Below, piece after piece: positions 54,957-62,848 of a stretch of DNA of 64,000 nucleotides. Below the pieces are notes generated by a model. That model made no database searches and was not told the DNA's origin. It saw nothing but the letters and a program-made list of their open reading frames with translations. The position numbers and the translations under genes were made by a program. Origin of the DNA: Rhodococcoides kyotonense (GTDB lineage: Bacteria > Actinomycetota > Actinomycetes > Mycobacteriales > Mycobacteriaceae); NCBI RefSeq assembly GCF_001645385.1, contig NZ_LVHI01000023.1, positions 186,001-250,000 on the forward strand. Direction: 5' to 3'. Position 1 is the first letter of the stretch; every line of letters starts with the position of its first letter.

Positions 54957-55712
54957 CTACATAAAGCCCTGCGGTCGAGCGGCCCAGCGCACGGCACCTG
55001 CCACCAGGCGCCGGTACACCGGATCGCCGAGGGTGGCCGCCGAGTCTCCGGGCTGCAGGTAGACCAGACGGCTTCGACCGTTGGTTTTCGTCCACCCGCA
55101 CAGCGACGAACCGGGCTCGTGATGCCACCCCTCGCGTTCACCACGCCTGCCGGCCATGGCGAGCGCGGTGGACCAGTGCACGGCGTCGGTCATCTCGGCG
55201 TCACTACGCAGCAGGGGCGTCACGTCGTCCTCGAACACCTGGCAGAGGTACGTCTCGTCGACGATGTCGAAGGTCGGGGGGATTCCCTCGACGACCGGGT
55301 GCGACGCATCCGCAACCGAAATTCGTTGGGGTACGTCGAGTCGGTAGCCGGAATCGGGTTCGTCGATTCCGCGAACGACGCCCGGTCGATAGAGATATTT
55401 GCCCCCCACGAATTCCGACCACCCCTCCCAGGTCGCCCACGACGCGATGGCGTGGTGCAGGACCACGTATCCCAGTCCCGTCGTCGGTGCCGACGCGATC
55501 GCGTCGCGTAACGCAGCGGGGGGATCGGACGGTTCGGGCAGTGTCCCCGGCATGTCGTAGTGGAGGCAGACGTCGAAAGTCGTCAGCTCGGTGGGCCCGA
55601 GGGCGACGTCGGGATGTTCGAACCAGGTGACGTCACCGGGCAGAGACTCCAGCAGGGCAGCGAAGGCGTCGCGGTCGAACGAATGCCCTCCGGTGAATGC
55701 GGCGATGCGCAT
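54957..55712 (-). CDS. ThuA-like domain protein (first)
   Basis: 251 residues from ATG 55712 (GGAG 7 nt upstream). ThuA-type class I amidotransferase-like fold: RIAAFTGGHSFDRDAFAALLESLP, DVCLHYDMPGTLPEPSD, GLGYVVLHHAIASW and VDETYLCQVFEDDVTPLLRS. Family members work on keto-sugars or polyhydroxy substrates, but a specific reaction is rarely known. A second ThuA protein is encoded at 60315. Confidence 0.85.
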   Translation of the reverse strand: MRIAAFTGGHSFDRDAFAALLESLPGDVTWFEHPDVALGPTELTTFDVCLHYDMPGTLPEPSDPPAALRDAIASAPTTGLGYVVLHHAIASWATWEGWSEFVGGKYLYRPGVVRGIDEPDSGYRLDVPQRISVADASHPVVEGIPPTFDIVDETYLCQVFEDDVTPLLRSDAEMTDAVHWSTALAMAGRRGEREGWHHEPGSSLCGWTKTNGRSRLVYLQPGDSAATLGDPVYRRLVAGAVRWAARPQGFM

Positions 55713-55788
55713 GGACACACTCCAGAACTCGACAGAACAACTGTGGTTGCAGTCAAGTTACTCGAATGCACCGGCGTGAGCGGCTGTT
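55713..55788 (-). promoter_or_regulatory. Promoter/operator region of the first ThuA gene
   Basis: TCGAATGCAC at 55762-55771 lies in the imperfect palindrome TGCA-N15-TGCA (55748-55770), where 18 of 22 non-central positions are symmetric. It is about 40-58 nt upstream of the start, a good operator candidate for one of the adjacent TetR proteins. Confidence 0.5.
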
Positions 55789-56505
55789 TCAGCGACCCAC
55801 GATCATCTTCGAACACACGTCGTTGATCGCGGCGCGCAGACGCGGTGTGGAGATGTTCGACAGTGGCCCGCCCTCGATGCGCAGAGGCTGAATGGCGATC
55901 GTGGTTCCGATCATCGTCCGAACTCGCAACGATCGCGCGGCCTGCTGGGCGGCCGCTGCCCGCTTGTTCGACGGGATCTCGACGGCAGGGAAGTAGTCGA
56001 ACGCCCGTCGGATATGGCGCTCCATGTACTCCTTGGTCAGCAGGCGTGTCCCGGGAGTGGCTCCGCCCGCGATCTGGAGAAACAGCATGCGCGACGCGTT
56101 CGGATGTTCCGCGGTCCAGTCCCACACCGCATCGATGACGGCACGGAACGAGTCCGCGTCGGCGTCCACGTCGTCGGGCCTGGTGTTCTGTGCGGCGGCC
56201 GAGCTCGCGTCCATCGCGTAGCCGAGAGCGCTCTCGAACAGTTCTTCCTTGCTCGAGAAGTGGTAGTAGACCGCGGTCGCCACCATGCCTGCTGCTTCGG
56301 CGATCTCCTGGATCGACGCCTCGGCGAACCCTTTCGTCGAGAACACTCGAACGGCGGCCTGGACGATGAGATGCCGACGGGACGGCCGATGGGCGGAATT
56401 CTTGGTCGATGCAGCAGGCGCGGGGTCGGCAGGCATCGGTTCGTCGCCGAATTCGTCGTCGACCTGCGTCGCGAGATCCTCGTCGACAGCTTTCCGTCGC
56501 GCCAC
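55789..56505 (-). CDS. TetR-family regulator (first)
   Basis: A 238-residue TetR protein. A charged 35-residue extension precedes the DNA-binding domain HLIVQAAVRVFSTKGFAEASIQEIAEAAGMVATAVYYHFSSKEELFESAL (about 45-94). C-terminal ligand domain helical. Oriented away from a second TetR gene. Likely controls the Rieske/ThuA genes downstream on the same strand. Confidence 0.86.
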   Translation of the reverse strand: MARRKAVDEDLATQVDDEFGDEPMPADPAPAASTKNSAHRPSRRHLIVQAAVRVFSTKGFAEASIQEIAEAAGMVATAVYYHFSSKEELFESALGYAMDASSAAAQNTRPDDVDADADSFRAVIDAVWDWTAEHPNASRMLFLQIAGGATPGTRLLTKEYMERHIRRAFDYFPAVEIPSNKRAAAAQQAARSLRVRTMIGTTIAIQPLRIEGGPLSNISTPRLRAAINDVCSKMIVGR

Positions 56506-56641
56506 AGCGTGCTCCCGTTCTCGTCGGCCCCTCGGGTGGGTCCATCCTCACACACCACGTCCACGGGTCGGGCGACCTGTTCGCGACGAGAAGCGGGTCG
56601 CCCACCGCCGGGCCGACACCCTGCCTGTCATGATCTAGGTC
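56506..56641. promoter_or_regulatory. Divergent region between two TetR genes
   Basis: 136 bp. The perfect inverted repeat CCTGTCATGA-TCTAGG-TCATGACAGG (56624-56649) covers the start codon of the plus-strand TetR gene (ATG 56642). This is a likely autoregulatory operator. No ribosome-binding site precedes that ATG, in line with a leaderless start. Confidence 0.6.
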
Positions 56642-57283
56642 ATGACAGGCAAGAAGGGGACGGCGAGGAGCACCGGTAAGGCCTCGGAGGACGGGAGCGT
56701 CAAACGTGCCGCCCACCGGCCGTCGCGTCGCGAGATGGTGATCGACGCTGCTATGCATCTGTATTCGGTGCGGTCCATCGAGGACGTGACGGTGGCCGAC
56801 ATCGCTGCCGAGGCACAGATGACCTCCGCCGCTGTCTACTACCACTACCCGTCGAAGGACGACGTCCTTCTCGGTGGGCTTCGCCTGTATTCGGAGGGTC
56901 TGCTCGACGAATTACGCCGTCGGATCGACAGCGACGACTCGGCTTCTCTGGGCGACGTCATCGTCGGGCTGCTCGAATGGACGGATCAACATCGCCCGGC
57001 GTCGCTCGTGTACTTCGTGCACTCACCCGGGTGGAGCTTGTCCATCGAGTCTCTTCGTCGGAGTGTTCGTTTGGCTGTGCTGAATTTGTTCATGGCGGAA
57101 CTGCGCACCCGGCACGGGATCACGGTTCGGGCGAAACAGGCTGCAGCCGCGACCGCGTTGTCGAGTCTGTTGGAAGTGTCGATGTCGTCCTGGCTCACCG
57201 AGGACGCGGTACTGGCCAACCTCGGGCGCAGACGGTTCTCGGACGAAGTGCGCGACGTGGCGGCCGACATCGCAAGCCTGTGA
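56642..57283 (+). CDS. TetR-family regulator (second)
   Basis: A 213-residue TetR protein with helix-turn-helix DVTVADIAAEAQMTSAAVYYHYPSKDDVLLGGL (about 43-76). The N-terminus is Lys/Arg-rich. Probably autoregulated through the palindrome overlapping its start. It heads a plus-strand series (phosphatase, SDR, flavoprotein, ThuA) with gaps of 68, 69, 7 and 16 nt. Confidence 0.87.
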   Translation: MTGKKGTARSTGKASEDGSVKRAAHRPSRREMVIDAAMHLYSVRSIEDVTVADIAAEAQMTSAAVYYHYPSKDDVLLGGLRLYSEGLLDELRRRIDSDDSASLGDVIVGLLEWTDQHRPASLVYFVHSPGWSLSIESLRRSVRLAVLNLFMAELRTRHGITVRAKQAAAATALSSLLEVSMSSWLTEDAVLANLGRRRFSDEVRDVAADIASL

Positions 57284-57351
57284 CGGGGCCTGCGAAGAAA
57301 ATTTCTCCCAAGTATCTTTAGACCGACGATAGTTTGTGGTTGACTCGGACC

Positions 57352-58059
57352 ATGCTCAGTCAGCCGCGCGCTCGGTCCATCGACCTCGACAACCCGTTCG
57401 CCCCGTTGAACGGTCTGTGCGAGCTGGTGCTCGTGCGTCACGGCGAGCAGAAGTTGAGCAAGGATCTCAGCGCAGGCGAGACCGTCGACCCGCCGCTGTC
57501 CGAGCTCGGTGAGCGTCAGGTCGACGCCGTGGCCGAGCGATTGGCTGCAGCCCGTGTGGACGCCGTCTACAGTTCACCGTTGAGTCGTGCACTGCGCACC
57601 GGAACCGCGATTGCGGAACGTCACGGGCTGACCCCGTTCGTCCGCTCCGAACTCGTGGAATACGAAGCGTGGCAGAGATTTCCGGCCGACCGATCCCCGT
57701 TCGAGGTCCTGCCGCACGACGAGATCGCCGCGATATTCCGTGACCACATTCGAACGCGGCGGTACGAGGTCTTCCCGTACGCCGAGGACGCCCAGGCGTT
57801 CCGCGAGCGTGTGCTCGGCGTCGTGGAAACGATCGTGGACGATCACCTCGGTGAACGTGTCGTGGTGACGTGTCACGGAGGCGTCATCAACGCGGTGCTC
57901 GCCCACGCGCTCGGCAGCGGTCTCGACATGCCGGTGCGGGTCCACCACACGTCGTTGAGCGTCGTTCGCGGCGCCGACACTCGTCGCGCCGTCCAGTCGG
58001 TCAACGACTTCACGCACGTGCTCGACTTCCAGACCCATGTCGGAATCATGAATCAGTAA
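57352..58059 (+). CDS. Histidine phosphatase superfamily protein
   Basis: 235 residues from ATG 57352 (an in-frame TTG at 57334 is less likely). The RHG motif is LVLVRHGEQKL with the phospho-accepting His near residue 27; SSPLSRALRTGTAIAE and VVTCHGGVINAVLAHAL supply the other catalytic-pocket residues. It should hydrolyse a phosphate monoester. Its place in a catabolic cluster with a PEP-synthase-like protein at 62849 suggests a phosphorylated pathway intermediate. Confidence 0.87.
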   Translation: MLSQPRARSIDLDNPFAPLNGLCELVLVRHGEQKLSKDLSAGETVDPPLSELGERQVDAVAERLAAARVDAVYSSPLSRALRTGTAIAERHGLTPFVRSELVEYEAWQRFPADRSPFEVLPHDEIAAIFRDHIRTRRYEVFPYAEDAQAFRERVLGVVETIVDDHLGERVVVTCHGGVINAVLAHALGSGLDMPVRVHHTSLSVVRGADTRRAVQSVNDFTHVLDFQTHVGIMNQ

Positions 58060-58128
58060 CCGCCGCAACACCGCACACGAACTTTCGACACCGGCGCCCA
58101 GCGCCCACAGCAGCCAAGGAGTCATCAC

Positions 58129-58890
58129 ATGGATCTCGGTCTCGCCGGAAAACGAGCGCTCGTCAGCGGCGCGAGCCGTGGAATCGGCCTGTCGATCGCA
58201 CGCACTTTGCTTGCCGAAGGTGCGTCGGTCGGAATCTGCGCGCGCGGAGAAGAACACCTTTCCGACGTCGCCGCCGAATTGTCCGGGGCTGGAACGGTTT
58301 TCCACAAGGCGGTCGATGTCGGCGACGCCGCTGCCGTCGCGTCGTTCGTGGACGACGCCGCGGCAGCGCTGGGCGGAATCGACATCGTCGTCGTGAACGC
58401 CTCCGCAGCCACCGGCAAGGGCCCGCAGGCTTGGCTGAACAGCTTCAACGTCGACCTGATGAGTCTGGTCAACTTCATCGAGGCGGCGACGCCGCACCTC
58501 GAGACGAGCGACGCCGCGTCGGTGGTCACCATCAGTACCACGTCCGCTCTCGAAGCCGGGCCGATCACGACGGCCAACAGTTACGGTGCGCTCAAAGCAG
58601 CTGTGCTGCAACACTCGTCGGCTCAGGCCCGAGCGCTCGGTCCGAAGGGAATCCGAGTCAACGCAGTGTCGCCCGGTCCGATCTTCTTCGAGGGCGGGGC
58701 GTGGGACACCATTCAGAGCAGCCGCCCGGCCTTGTACGAGGCTGCGCTCGCGTCCGCGTCTCTGGGTAAGCTCGGTGCCGCCGAGGACGTCGCAAACGCG
58801 GTGTCTTTTCTGGCATCGCCCGCAGCCGGGCACATCACCGGGACCAATCTGGTGGTCGACGGCGGGTTCACCAACCGCTTCGATTTCTGA
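58129..58890 (+). CDS. SDR-family oxidoreductase
   Basis: A 253-residue SDR. SGASRGIGLSIARTLLAEG (cofactor), VVNASAATG in place of the usual NNAG, catalytic Ser in TISTTSALEAG, SYGALKAAV (Tyr-x3-Lys) and VVDGGFTNRF at the end. NAD(P)-dependent alcohol/ketone interconversion. 7 nt upstream of the flavoprotein gene. Confidence 0.9.
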   Translation: MDLGLAGKRALVSGASRGIGLSIARTLLAEGASVGICARGEEHLSDVAAELSGAGTVFHKAVDVGDAAAVASFVDDAAAALGGIDIVVVNASAATGKGPQAWLNSFNVDLMSLVNFIEAATPHLETSDAASVVTISTTSALEAGPITTANSYGALKAAVLQHSSAQARALGPKGIRVNAVSPGPIFFEGGAWDTIQSSRPALYEAALASASLGKLGAAEDVANAVSFLASPAAGHITGTNLVVDGGFTNRFDF

Positions 58891-58897
58891 GTTCGCG

Positions 58898-60298
58898 ATG
58901 GGTGACGACGTGACCACCTCTGCGGACGTGGTGATTCTGGGCGGCGGATCGGGAGGGTACGCGTGTGCGCTTCGCGCCGCGCAGCTCGGAATGTCGGTCG
59001 TCCTGATCGAGGCGGGCAAGCTCGGGGGTACCTGTCTGCACAACGGGTGCATTCCGACGAAAGCGCTGCTGCACGCCGCCGAGATCGCCGATTCCGTCAA
59101 GGAAGCAACGAGTTTCGGGATCAAGGCGACTCTCCACGGTGTCGACATGAGCGCGGTGAACGGCTACAAGGACGACGTGATCGCCGGCTTGTACCGCGGT
59201 CTGCAGGGCTTGATCGCGTCGCGGTCCATCGACGTCGTCGTCGGGCACGGGCGTGTCGTCGGCGAACGTACCGTGGAAGTGACGCACGACGGCGGCGGCA
59301 CCAGCACCTACCGCGGCGACGCGCTCGTGCTCGCGACGGGCTCGCAGTCGAAGTCCTTGCCCGGCCTGGACATCGGTGGGTCGGTCGTGACGAGTGACGG
59401 CGCACTCCAGCTGGGCGACGTGCCCGGCCGCGTCATCGTGCTCGGCGGTGGGGTCATCGGATGTGAATTCGCGAGTGTGTGGTCGTCGCTCGGTGCCGAC
59501 GTGACGATCGTCGAGGCCGCCCCTCGCCTGCTGCCCACGGAAGACGTGTGGGTGTCGAAGCAGGTCGAACGAGCATTCCGCAAGCGTGGTCTGACGCTGC
59601 GCACCGGAAGTTCCTTCGCGAGTGCGGCACAGCGTTCGGGCGGCGGGGTCGATCTGGAGATGGCGGACGGAAGCCGTCTCGACGCCGACCTGCTGCTCGT
59701 CGCCGTCGGACGAGGTCCCCGCACCGACGGCATGGGTTTCGTCGAAGCTGGAATCGACCTCGATCGCGGGTTCGTGGTCACCGACGAGTGGCTGCAGACG
59801 TCCGTGCCCGGGGTCTTCGCCGTCGGAGACATCGTGGCCGGACCACAGCTGGCCCATCGGGGATTCGCTCAGGGAATTCTCGTGGCAGAACAGCTGGCCG
59901 GGCTCGACTGTATGCCCGTGAACGACAAGGGTATTCCGCGGGTGACGTACTCGAACCCGGAAGTGGCGTCGGTCGGACTGACCGAGGCCGAGGCGCGCGA
60001 GCAGTACTCGGACGTGTCGACTGTGGTGTACGACCTCGGTGGAAACGGTAAGAGCCGCATCCTGCGCACCTCCGGCGGTGTCAAGCTCGTTCGTGCGGGC
60101 GACGACGGACCGGTCGTCGGCATACACCTGGTCGGTGCTCGCGTCGGTGAGCTGATCGGAGAGGCGCAGCTCATCTACAACTGGGAAGCCACGGCAGGCG
60201 ACGTCGCTCAGCACGTCCATGCACATCCCACGCAGGCAGAGGCGCTGGGTGAAGCGCACCTCGCCCTCGCGGGCAAGGCGTTGCACGCGCACGATTGA
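58898..60298 (+). CDS. Dihydrolipoamide-dehydrogenase-like flavoprotein
   Basis: 466 residues. FAD motif VVILGGGSGGYACALRAAQ, redox-active disulfide GGTCLHNGCIPTKALL, NAD motif VIVLGGGVIGCEFASVW, GDIVAGPQLAHRGFAQG and C-terminal His-Glu region HVHAHPTQAEALGEA. All lipoamide-dehydrogenase hallmarks are intact, but no 2-oxoacid dehydrogenase component lies nearby. It could serve a 2-oxoacid complex encoded elsewhere or act as electron donor. GTG 58910 is an alternative start. Confidence 0.9.
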   Translation: MGDDVTTSADVVILGGGSGGYACALRAAQLGMSVVLIEAGKLGGTCLHNGCIPTKALLHAAEIADSVKEATSFGIKATLHGVDMSAVNGYKDDVIAGLYRGLQGLIASRSIDVVVGHGRVVGERTVEVTHDGGGTSTYRGDALVLATGSQSKSLPGLDIGGSVVTSDGALQLGDVPGRVIVLGGGVIGCEFASVWSSLGADVTIVEAAPRLLPTEDVWVSKQVERAFRKRGLTLRTGSSFASAAQRSGGGVDLEMADGSRLDADLLLVAVGRGPRTDGMGFVEAGIDLDRGFVVTDEWLQTSVPGVFAVGDIVAGPQLAHRGFAQGILVAEQLAGLDCMPVNDKGIPRVTYSNPEVASVGLTEAEAREQYSDVSTVVYDLGGNGKSRILRTSGGVKLVRAGDDGPVVGIHLVGARVGELIGEAQLIYNWEATAGDVAQHVHAHPTQAEALGEAHLALAGKALHAHD

Positions 60299-60314
60299 AG
60301 CCACAGGAGGAACG

Positions 60315-61118
60315 ATGTCGGGACCGGCAGGTCGGATCGACGCGGTGTTGGTGTGCGGCGGGCAGTGGCACGACTTCGACTATGCGCGTGTGGAATTGCT
60401 GTCGGAACTGGCCCGGTACGAGAACGTGCGCACCAGGGTGTTCGAGGACTACGACTGCGCTGATGCCCTGGCTGCGGCAGATGTGCTGATCACGTATACC
60501 TGCAACCGAATTCCCGACGCGACGCAGCAGAAGACGCTCGTCGACTTCGTTTCTCGCGGAGGCCGTTGGTTGGCTCTGCACGGAACCAATTCGGCAATCG
60601 AACGAACTCCGGCCGGTTCGCCGAGCAAGTACGTCACACCTCGAACGCTCGGGGGACTTCCCGCAGTGTTGGGGAGCCAGTTCCTCGGGCATCCGCCGAT
60701 CGCGCCGTACCGGGTCGAGATCACGGAACCGGAGCATCCGCTCGTGGCCGGTATCGGCCCGTTCGATGCCGTCGACGAGCTGTACGTCAGCGAGCTGCAT
60801 CCGCCGATTCGTGTTCTCGCACATACACGATTCGTCGGGGAGTCCACGGGATTCGAGGAGGGGCACACCACGGTGGACGAGCCGCGGCCGGTGCTCTACA
60901 CCAAGGATCACGGTAGGGGTACGGTCTGTTACTTCACCTTGGGACACTGCCGCGGGCGATTCGACGTGCAGGATCTGGGCATCGACGACCTGGGCCGAGT
61001 CGATCGGGGAAGTTGGGTCGTCCCGCAGTACCGAGAGATTCTCTCGCGATGCGTGTCGTGGGCCGTCTCCGGTGAGATGACGGCGCCACGACCCGCGTCG
61101 GCCGGACAGGTCAGATGA
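60315..61118 (+). CDS. ThuA-like domain protein (second)
   Basis: 267 residues; AGGAGG 4 nt before ATG 60315. ThuA fold blocks: IDAVLVCGGQWHDFDYARVELL, ADVLITYTCNRIPDATQQKTLVDFVSRGGRWLALHGTNSAI, and DELYVSELHPPIRVLAHT; late RGTVCYFTLGH replaces the YxxLGH region of the family. It closes the plus-strand operon that starts with the flavoprotein. The last 8 nt overlap the convergent gene. Confidence 0.87.
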   Translation: MSGPAGRIDAVLVCGGQWHDFDYARVELLSELARYENVRTRVFEDYDCADALAAADVLITYTCNRIPDATQQKTLVDFVSRGGRWLALHGTNSAIERTPAGSPSKYVTPRTLGGLPAVLGSQFLGHPPIAPYRVEITEPEHPLVAGIGPFDAVDELYVSELHPPIRVLAHTRFVGESTGFEEGHTTVDEPRPVLYTKDHGRGTVCYFTLGHCRGRFDVQDLGIDDLGRVDRGSWVVPQYREILSRCVSWAVSGEMTAPRPASAGQVR

Positions 61119-61905
61119 TGTCGACCGTGTCCAGAATTTTCTCTGCGTAGGATCTGTCGCCGTCGATCGACACGTGATCCCGCCACGAGCTTCTGGTGGT
61201 ACCCCACAGAACGAAGTCCGTTGCGCGCGAGGTGATCACGGTGTCCGTTCGAGAAAGACCCGTCTCCACGGTCAGGAGTTCGGAACCGGGAACGAGTGTC
61301 CACTCGCCGCCTCCGGCGCCGGTCAACTTCACTCCGATCGGACGGTCGAGCACGGCCGATACCGGCGTACACATCTGAGGCAGGCCCGTCCACATCCACT
61401 CGACCGCGACGCGAACCAGATCGTCCTCCGGATCGGGAATCGGACGCACCACCGGACCGTCGGGACCGAGTAGATCCACGTACATGTGGCACCACATGTC
61501 GAATGCGAAGGCGTCCGACAGCTGATGGGTGCGGTAGGTTCCCAGGTCTGTCAGCACCATGGGCTGCTCCGCGAGATCGTCTCGCTGCATCGCCCCGAGC
61601 ACACCGACCGCGCCGTCGAGATGGGCGAGGAACTCGTCCGCCACCTGCGTGTACGTCCAGTCACGCCGCGCGTCGACGAGTCGGTTCTGCAATTCCTCGG
61701 CAGTGGTCGGTGGCGGTACCGCCGGGTCGGGTTCGGGCGGCTTGGTCAACGCCGCGAAGTTCGAACCGGTGTGGGCGACGAGGTCCTTGACTGACCAGCC
61801 GGCGCACCGACTTGGCGCCGACCACTCGTCGGGTGTGAGGCTACGGACGACCACCGAATACCGTTCGGCGAGTTCGCGGCTGGCTTCCAGGCCGGATGTG
61901 CTCAT
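61111..61905 (-). CDS. Maleylpyruvate-isomerase-family (DinB-like) protein
   Basis: 264 residues from ATG 61905 with GGAAGG upstream. N-terminal DinB-like mycothiol-binding domain: YSVVVRSLTPDEWSAPSRCAGWSVKDLVAHTG (about 17-48), where the His after VAH is a metal ligand candidate; a C-terminal SCP2-like region (GEWTLVPGSELLTVET). Members use mycothiol as cofactor, e.g. maleylpyruvate isomerase in gentisate breakdown. The reaction here is not proven. Confidence 0.8.
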   Translation of the reverse strand: MSTSGLEASRELAERYSVVVRSLTPDEWSAPSRCAGWSVKDLVAHTGSNFAALTKPPEPDPAVPPPTTAEELQNRLVDARRDWTYTQVADEFLAHLDGAVGVLGAMQRDDLAEQPMVLTDLGTYRTHQLSDAFAFDMWCHMYVDLLGPDGPVVRPIPDPEDDLVRVAVEWMWTGLPQMCTPVSAVLDRPIGVKLTGAGGGEWTLVPGSELLTVETGLSRTDTVITSRATDFVLWGTTRSSWRDHVSIDGDRSYAEKILDTVDII

Positions 61906-61936
61906 CGAAATCCTTCCCGTTCGTCGGCGTCGTCGC

Positions 61937-62713
61937 TCAGTACGACGCCGTGCCGCCGTCGACCGAGAGGATCGCCCCCGTGATCCCCGCACCGGCGTCG
62001 GACGCGAGGAGCATCGCCATCGCCGCGACCTCTTCCACGGTGTTGGGACGTTTGATCGACGATTCCTCGGCGAACATCGCGACCATCTCGTCGAACGTCA
62101 AACCCATGGCTTTCGCCGTGTCCGGACCGTTGTTCTTGATGATGTCGGTGATGACGAGACCCGGACAGATCGAGTTGACGGTGATTCCTTCGGTACCCAC
62201 CTCGCGGGCGATCGACTTCGTCATGCCGTTGATCGCGTGCTTGGCTGCGACGTAGGCGGTGAACACGGGTTTGCCGTGCTTGCCCTCGACGGACGAGATG
62301 TTGATGATGCGTCCGTACTTGCGCGGCAGCATGTGTTGCAGCGCGCGACGCGTGGCCCAGAAGTTGGAGTTGAGGTTCCAGTTCATGACGAGCGTCCACT
62401 CCTCGTCGCTGAGTTGCGCTGTCGGCTGCAGATCTCGTGCACCGCCTGCGTTGTTCACGAGGACGTCGATGCGGCCGAAGGTGGCGACGGTCTGCTCGAT
62501 GAAGTCCTCGACGTCCGCTTGGGACGTGACGTCGCCTGCGAAGAACGCGGCACGCTCGCCGACCCCGAAATCGGCGAGCGCTTTGTCGCCTTTCTCCTTC
62601 GAACGGCCGTTGAGTGACACCGTGGCTCCTTCTGCGAGGGCGGCGGCGGCGATTCCGCGACCGATGCCCTGGGTTCCGCCGGTGATGGCGACAACTTTGT
62701 CCTGCAATTTCAT
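61937..62713 (-). CDS. SDR-family oxidoreductase
   Basis: A 258-residue SDR. GGTQGIGRGIAAAALAEGA, VLVNNAGGARD, catalytic Ser in INISSVEGKHG, YVAAKHAI (Tyr-x3-Lys) and SVDGGTASY at the end. It is 31 nt upstream of the maleylpyruvate-isomerase-like gene and probably co-transcribed. Similar to 3-hydroxyacyl/3-hydroxybutyrate dehydrogenases, but substrate unknown. Confidence 0.9.
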   Translation of the reverse strand: MKLQDKVVAITGGTQGIGRGIAAAALAEGATVSLNGRSKEKGDKALADFGVGERAAFFAGDVTSQADVEDFIEQTVATFGRIDVLVNNAGGARDLQPTAQLSDEEWTLVMNWNLNSNFWATRRALQHMLPRKYGRIINISSVEGKHGKPVFTAYVAAKHAINGMTKSIAREVGTEGITVNSICPGLVITDIIKNNGPDTAKAMGLTFDEMVAMFAEESSIKRPNTVEEVAAMAMLLASDAGAGITGAILSVDGGTASY

Positions 62714-62848
62714 CGAAGGTCTCCCTCTGCGGATTCGGTCGGGGAATTCGGCAAGTAACTTGCTTCCGAGTGCAGTCTTACATGTAGAGTGTCGTGCATC
62801 ACAGTCTTTTGTGAATTCGATGTCTAGAAACTGGTTTCACCGCATCCG
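62714..62848. promoter_or_regulatory. Divergent region between SDR and PEP-utilising gene
   Basis: 135 bp, less GC-rich than its surroundings. Contains CCGAGTGCAG (about 62766; minus strand TGCACTCGG, variant of the cluster word TGCATTCGA), the palindrome TACATGTA (about 62780) and TCACA-N6-TGTGA (62799-62814). CAGTCTT occurs twice. Any of these may be operators. Confidence 0.45.

Noticed and set aside
62799-62814. TCACA-N6-TGTGA as a CRP/FNR site
   Set aside because: CRP sites have the opposite order, TGTGA-N6-TCACA. It may still be an operator, but not a CRP one on this evidence.
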